Below, in pieces: positions 59,691 to 64,000 of a stretch of DNA of 64,000 nucleotides. The translations under genes and the position numbers were made by a program. The stretch's first letter is position 1; every line of letters starts with the position of its first letter. The DNA is from Homalodisca vitripennis (Eukaryota > Arthropoda > Insecta > Hemiptera > Cicadellidae): contig NW_025778832.1 in NCBI RefSeq assembly GCF_021130785.1, forward strand, positions 1-64,000, written 5' to 3'. The notes under the pieces were generated by a model that saw nothing but the letters and a program-made list of their open reading frames with translations, ran no database searches and was not told where the DNA came from.

Positions 59691-62069
59691 ATAATTATTA
59701 TTCCGCTTTAAAGCCATCTTCATAGTACTTGGTTTATTGTTTTAATGAGTCAAAGCACTGTTAATGAGTTCATGATTTAAACAGTAAATTAAGCTGATCA
59801 TCAAATGGTTCAGGAACTGGTCTAAATATATACTCAAATTGGGAACACTATACAATCAAAGTATATACATACGTGTATTAAACTTGTAAATATATAAAAT
59901 GCCATCATATATCTTAAAACAATTTAAAATTAGAATTTTTGGATAGTGTGATTTTCAGATTTAAGGTGTTCTTTTAAACTATGAGTATCGAGGTGTGCGT
60001 ATGTTAGTAAACTTAGGCAACGTACATGTAGGGTAGAAAAATCCAGAAATAGCAACAAACGTTGTAGGCTACGTATTTAAATTTTGGGATCTTATAAATC
60101 AAGATTTATAACATCCCCAAACCAAAAATAATGTTTAATACACACAACAGAAAGAGTATGTAAGCTGTATGGAAGATAATAAATTGAAATAAAAAAAGGA
60201 GAGCACAGTATTTTTAAGAATTCATATAAAGTAAGCGTGTTAAGTTAAGGAATGATATTAAGTTCTTGTCCCGGCCAATATAATCAAACTTAAAAAACAT
60301 ATCGGAAAGCTGAAACGCAGGAATTTGTAAACAGTTATTTATGGAATATTCCAATTTACTGTCTGGAGCGGTTTGACATTTTTAAAAGTATTCCTTTAAA
60401 AGTGTATACTTCAAATAAGTGGATCATTATTATTTAGGCTGATCGGCCCTCACTTGCTTCACAAGTATGAAATATTAATATGAGACATATTAAAAACAAC
60501 ACTTTCGTGATGAAGTTTATTAGAAAAAGATCTCTTTTTGTAACAAATACGCAACTGCCTTTTCTAACTACAACGTGGAGCTACTTAACAAGGTATATAC
60601 TTAATACTTGAGTCTAGATTAAAGTTTGTATTACAAATTTAAAAATCCATATAAATTATTTTCATAGACAACCTCTTCATATGTTAAAATAATTAAACCG
60701 ATAAATAGACTGTCGAAAAAAACCGATATATTATGAAAAGACGCTGCTCACAGACGAAAAGTCGGACAGACTGCCGTTTTACTATAAGCCCTAACATCAA
60801 AAGAAAAAGACCTTTTTGAGCAAGGAGAACACATGTAACAGGTTCTAATTCTCTAAGAATTTTCCATCAAAAAGCTATCACACAGACAAGAACAACGACG
60901 GATAAGCAAACAGACCAACTGCCCTTTGACCTAAAAACCAATAGGTTTCTTCTTTGAACAAACACGGTCAACACTACTTGAAGAAGTCCTTGTCGGATTT
61001 CTCAGTACTAAAGAACATGCAGCAGTATGTGAATTCAGCTACAACTAATATACAAGGTACTGAGTGGGGATGGTGCACACAATCTTCCCAATGATTAACC
61101 TAGATAATTAAAGCGATGATCGGCTTCAAACACAGGAATAATTCAATGAGTTAATATTGGATTAAAACTGTGAGATTATAACATTAATTTTTGAAAGAAA
61201 AGAAATATTCCTATAAACACCCCAACCATGTTTTCATAAAAGTATTAGAATAACATTTTTAAATTTTATTTCTAATACTTTATCATAAAATAATATATTA
61301 AATTATAACATGTTATATAATCAATGGAGATCATTCATGGAAACAACCTAACCATAACTGCATAAAAAGCTGTAAAATGCTAATGTTAATTATTTCTCCA
61401 GCCATGTCTGCACATAATGCATAAAACATCTCACCATATATTAACCATTGGGAGTCTCACATTTTGTTGGTTTATTTGTAGTTATTTAAAATATGTATAA
61501 GTTTATCTTGAATAAAGGTTTAGTATCCTTGATGAATACTTTTGTACAATTACAGGTCTTTATCATAGAACATATGCTTTTGTGACTTTTAAGGTAAAAG
61601 CTTCATGAAAGCAATGTGCTTAATTTTTTTTAATGTTAGAGTCTTTAATTGTAAAATATTTGATCGACACTGAAAGATATAGTGAGTTGTAAGGAGACGT
61701 TATGTAGTATATAACATGTACTGGACAATTTAAAAAGCTCTCCGGTTTCCAATAAATGACCGTGTAGAGCATCAGTAATAGCTTGGTCTTCAGTTCTCGT
61801 TCATTGAATGCTGAAAGGTCAGAATTACAAAAGCACTAAGGAATGAGTTATTTTTCCTGTCGGTTTTCAGGAAAATATCAGTGATGCGGGGTACTTATAA
61901 AATACAACGTATACACGTTTTTCTAATGAAAATACAAGAGTGGTAGTTATTATTTTTCCTAGATGATTTTATAAATTAATATTCCTTGTAAAATAATTTA
62001 CTCTTTTTATTTAATAATTATTAACATATAATGTTTTTTGTTTATTATTTTTTAGTACGTATAAAAACC

Positions 62070-62083
62070 TTTACACACACACA

Positions 62084-62116
<33 letters not shown>
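62070..62116. repeat. (CA)n(TA)n microsatellite
   Basis: ACACACACACATATATAT followed by a longer TA run. Confidence 0.9.
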
Positions 62117-62200
62117 CGTAAGTAACTGCTCCCTTTCAGACGATTTCTATACGTAAGTGCTACCTTTCTGACGATCTGGCCCATTCTGACGCTCATCAGA
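62117..62200. repeat. Small tandem duplication and hairpin
   Basis: TACGTAAGTAACTGCTCCC followed by TTTCAGACGAT, and then TACGTAAGTGCTACC followed by TTTCTGACGAT, form two units of about 36 bp. A 7-bp hairpin ATTCTGA ... TCAGAAT (about 62,183-62,202) follows. Confidence 0.55.
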
Positions 62201-62209
62201 ATAGGACAT

Positions 62210-64000
62210 GGGCAGTTATTATTTTATAAACGGAACTACATATCCACGATTTTTATTATGATGTTTTATGTTATTTCATGGACTTTGAACTATTTCTATG
62301 TTTTTTACTTTATTCTTCTAAAGTAATAAGACTCTTTTTAAAATCCGTGAATCATTACGTCATGTTTTTCAGTTCTTTGGACATAACAGAAAATAAAGTA
62401 TTGTATCGTGTTGCAACAATTCATCAATGCATTGGATTTTAAAAATTAGTAGATACAAAATAAATATAAGCTATGTTTTTTTCTTAGCCTACAAAAAAGA
62501 CCTGCTGTTTCATTCTCTTCTTATAGATACATCTCCTCCCCTACAGCTCATAATTAGTAAACACGTGTATACAAAGTTATTTGAATACATTTATTATTGA
62601 TAAACAATCGAAGTTGGGGGAAATGAAAATGTCACTCTTCTGACCATCTCCACACTTATCATGATTTAAGTTTGGAATTTTTTATGAAGCCTCTTTTAAA
62701 TGTAAGAAATATAGAATTCGATAAAAATGCATACCCCTACAAGGTATTTGACTGAGCGCCATTTAAGCTTACCTTTCATCATTATATCTCGAGAGCTGAT
62801 TGAGCTCCAAACTTGGAATTTTAGATATTTTTATACCATTCAGTTGTACTGGCAAAATTGATTTATGCCTGTCTGTTTGTCTTTCGCAAGATGTTTTGAA
62901 AACGAAATAAATGTCTTATAGAGTTTTAAATGTTGTATGAAGCTTCATTTCTAAATAGAGATCACATTGTTTACTCTTACAAAATCTTACAGGGAATTTG
63001 GCTGAGCGACAGCCAGTCTCGTGTAGCCCAGGTCCTTTTAGTACGGGTCCTTACAGTCCTAAAACAGCACTTGGGACATTGAGGCCGCGTGCAGGTAGTG
63101 CCGTCCTTCAGCTGCAGGCGCGTTTTGTAATTTTCAAATTGATGTATACCTCTGAAATAGGTTTTTTCATACACTGTTAAGGTTTGATTTGTGTATAAAT
63201 GCCCTTTTGAAAGTATGCCATTGATTAAGTTAGCTTATAAACGTTTACACCATTGAAAAATAATTTATATTATACCACATCCCTTTAGTCAACAAACCTC
63301 AGATATAACCGATTATCTGAAAGTGTAACTTTAAATACTATTATTAGAAGTTAGTCAGCCAGTAGTTTATAACCTGATAAACAATACATATGTAATATAT
63401 CTTTACAGTAAATGCGATTAAGACTTCAATGTCTGGAGTGTTTCATAGTTTACATTTAGTTTAAATAATCTATATATATATCCTAATGGATATATTAATG
63501 GATGCAACGTTAAAACTATTGTATTGCATAAACCATAAATATATTTGCACTTTTCATTTTTACTTTTTATTTTATAAATTCCAATGAGTAGTTTATTTAT
63601 AGTACCCATCGATACCTAGACCTTATAGTGTTGCCGCATTTTACCAGTCCCTGTTTTGCACGTGATTATCTAAAATATTACTAAAATATTCGATTTTGTA
63701 TCTTTGGATACTTATAGCCTATAAAGCCACTGAAAGCAAACAATTTTAGGCTTTAAAAAATACAACTGCAGTAGGAATTTGTCAAAATAAATTTACAGCG
63801 TTTATATACTTTTATACTGCGAGATTACCTGTATACGGAAATTGTTAATATACATACTTAGGTCCCATTAAGGTGGTGCAATAAGGCTGTTGGTATTATT
63901 ATACTCCCTGATGCAAAAATCTAAATGAAGAAATATTTGTTATTTGTCTAAAAGTGGTAGGAATGTGAAGCATAATTTTGGACATTAATAACATGGCCCA
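62210..64000. other. AT-rich region, no recognisable gene
   Basis: Nothing coding recognised. AAGGTATTTGACTGAGCGCC at about 62,742 resembles AGGGAATTTGGCTGAGCGAC at about 62,990, each preceded by a TATGAAGC segment, suggesting a 250-bp degenerate tandem pair. A GC-rich stretch at 63,000-63,125 is open on both strands for about 60 codons, with no domain seen. Confidence 0.4.

Larger units (their letters stand above)
52900..61940. repeat. Segmental duplication, copy B (partner 10.95-15.6 kb)
   Basis: Partner of 10,950-15,590, same orientation. Matching patches are concentrated at 52,900-54,050 and 59,700-61,940. The intervening 54,050-59,700 has no clear counterpart in copy A and includes the 1.9-kb Penelope-like insertion at 57,391-59,307 and a (TA)n tract. 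Copy B is therefore about twice as long as copy A. Whether the remaining extra sequence was inserted in B or lost from A cannot be told here. Confidence 0.65.

Overview
The window reads as non-coding DNA from an arthropod, most likely an insect nuclear genome. It is AT-rich with long (TA)n and (CA)n microsatellites. It carries a Penelope-like retroelement, a DUF4817-type Tc1/mariner transposon and several tRNA-like retroelement heads, and shows no compact gene order, operons or ribosome binding sites. The species cannot be named from this sequence. I found no intact protein-coding gene, so the window is probably intergenic or inside very large introns. Almost everything recognisable is repetitive or mobile DNA.

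Layout. (1) Bases 1 to about 8205 are a complex tandem satellite. A unit of about 1.9-2.1 kb, marked by a GC-rich hairpin, repeats four times plus a fifth partial copy. Each unit holds a ladder of diverged submonomers of about 180 bp and blocks of C-rich minisatellite on the + strand. (2) 8.2-11 kb is AT-rich and featureless apart from one short direct repeat. (3) About 10.95-15.6 kb is an old duplicate of about 52.9-61.9 kb, in the same orientation; the second copy later received a Penelope-like element. (4) 16.6 kb and 47.8 kb carry two copies of an odd element with a tRNA-like core inside extended inverted repeats. (5) 19.3-24 kb holds a detached Penelope-like 3' tail and a 270-bp repeat that recurs at 23.5 kb. 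(6) 26-34 kb contains short dispersed repeats, a possible tRNA-Leu-like retroelement head, a long (TA)n tract and a three-copy tandem repeat. (7) 37.6-37.95 kb is a purine/G-rich degenerate minisatellite. (8) 38,965-40,312 is a complete but broken Tc1/mariner element with terminal inverted repeats and TA target duplication. (9) 42-52 kb has another tRNA-like head, short repeats and microsatellites. (10) 57,391-59,307 is a 5'-truncated, frameshifted Penelope-like element with a target-site duplication, an inverted copy of its own 3' terminus at the 5' junction, and a hammerhead-like core in the 3' region.

The features do not form a pathway. They record successive insertions, tandem amplification and one local segmental duplication. 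The most unusual observations are the nested satellite, the tRNA-core inverted-repeat elements, the end structure of the Penelope-like element, and the duplication linking 11-15 kb with 53-62 kb. A few short stretches look coding-like (13.1, 18.1, 32.8 and 56.4 kb); they are listed at low confidence.
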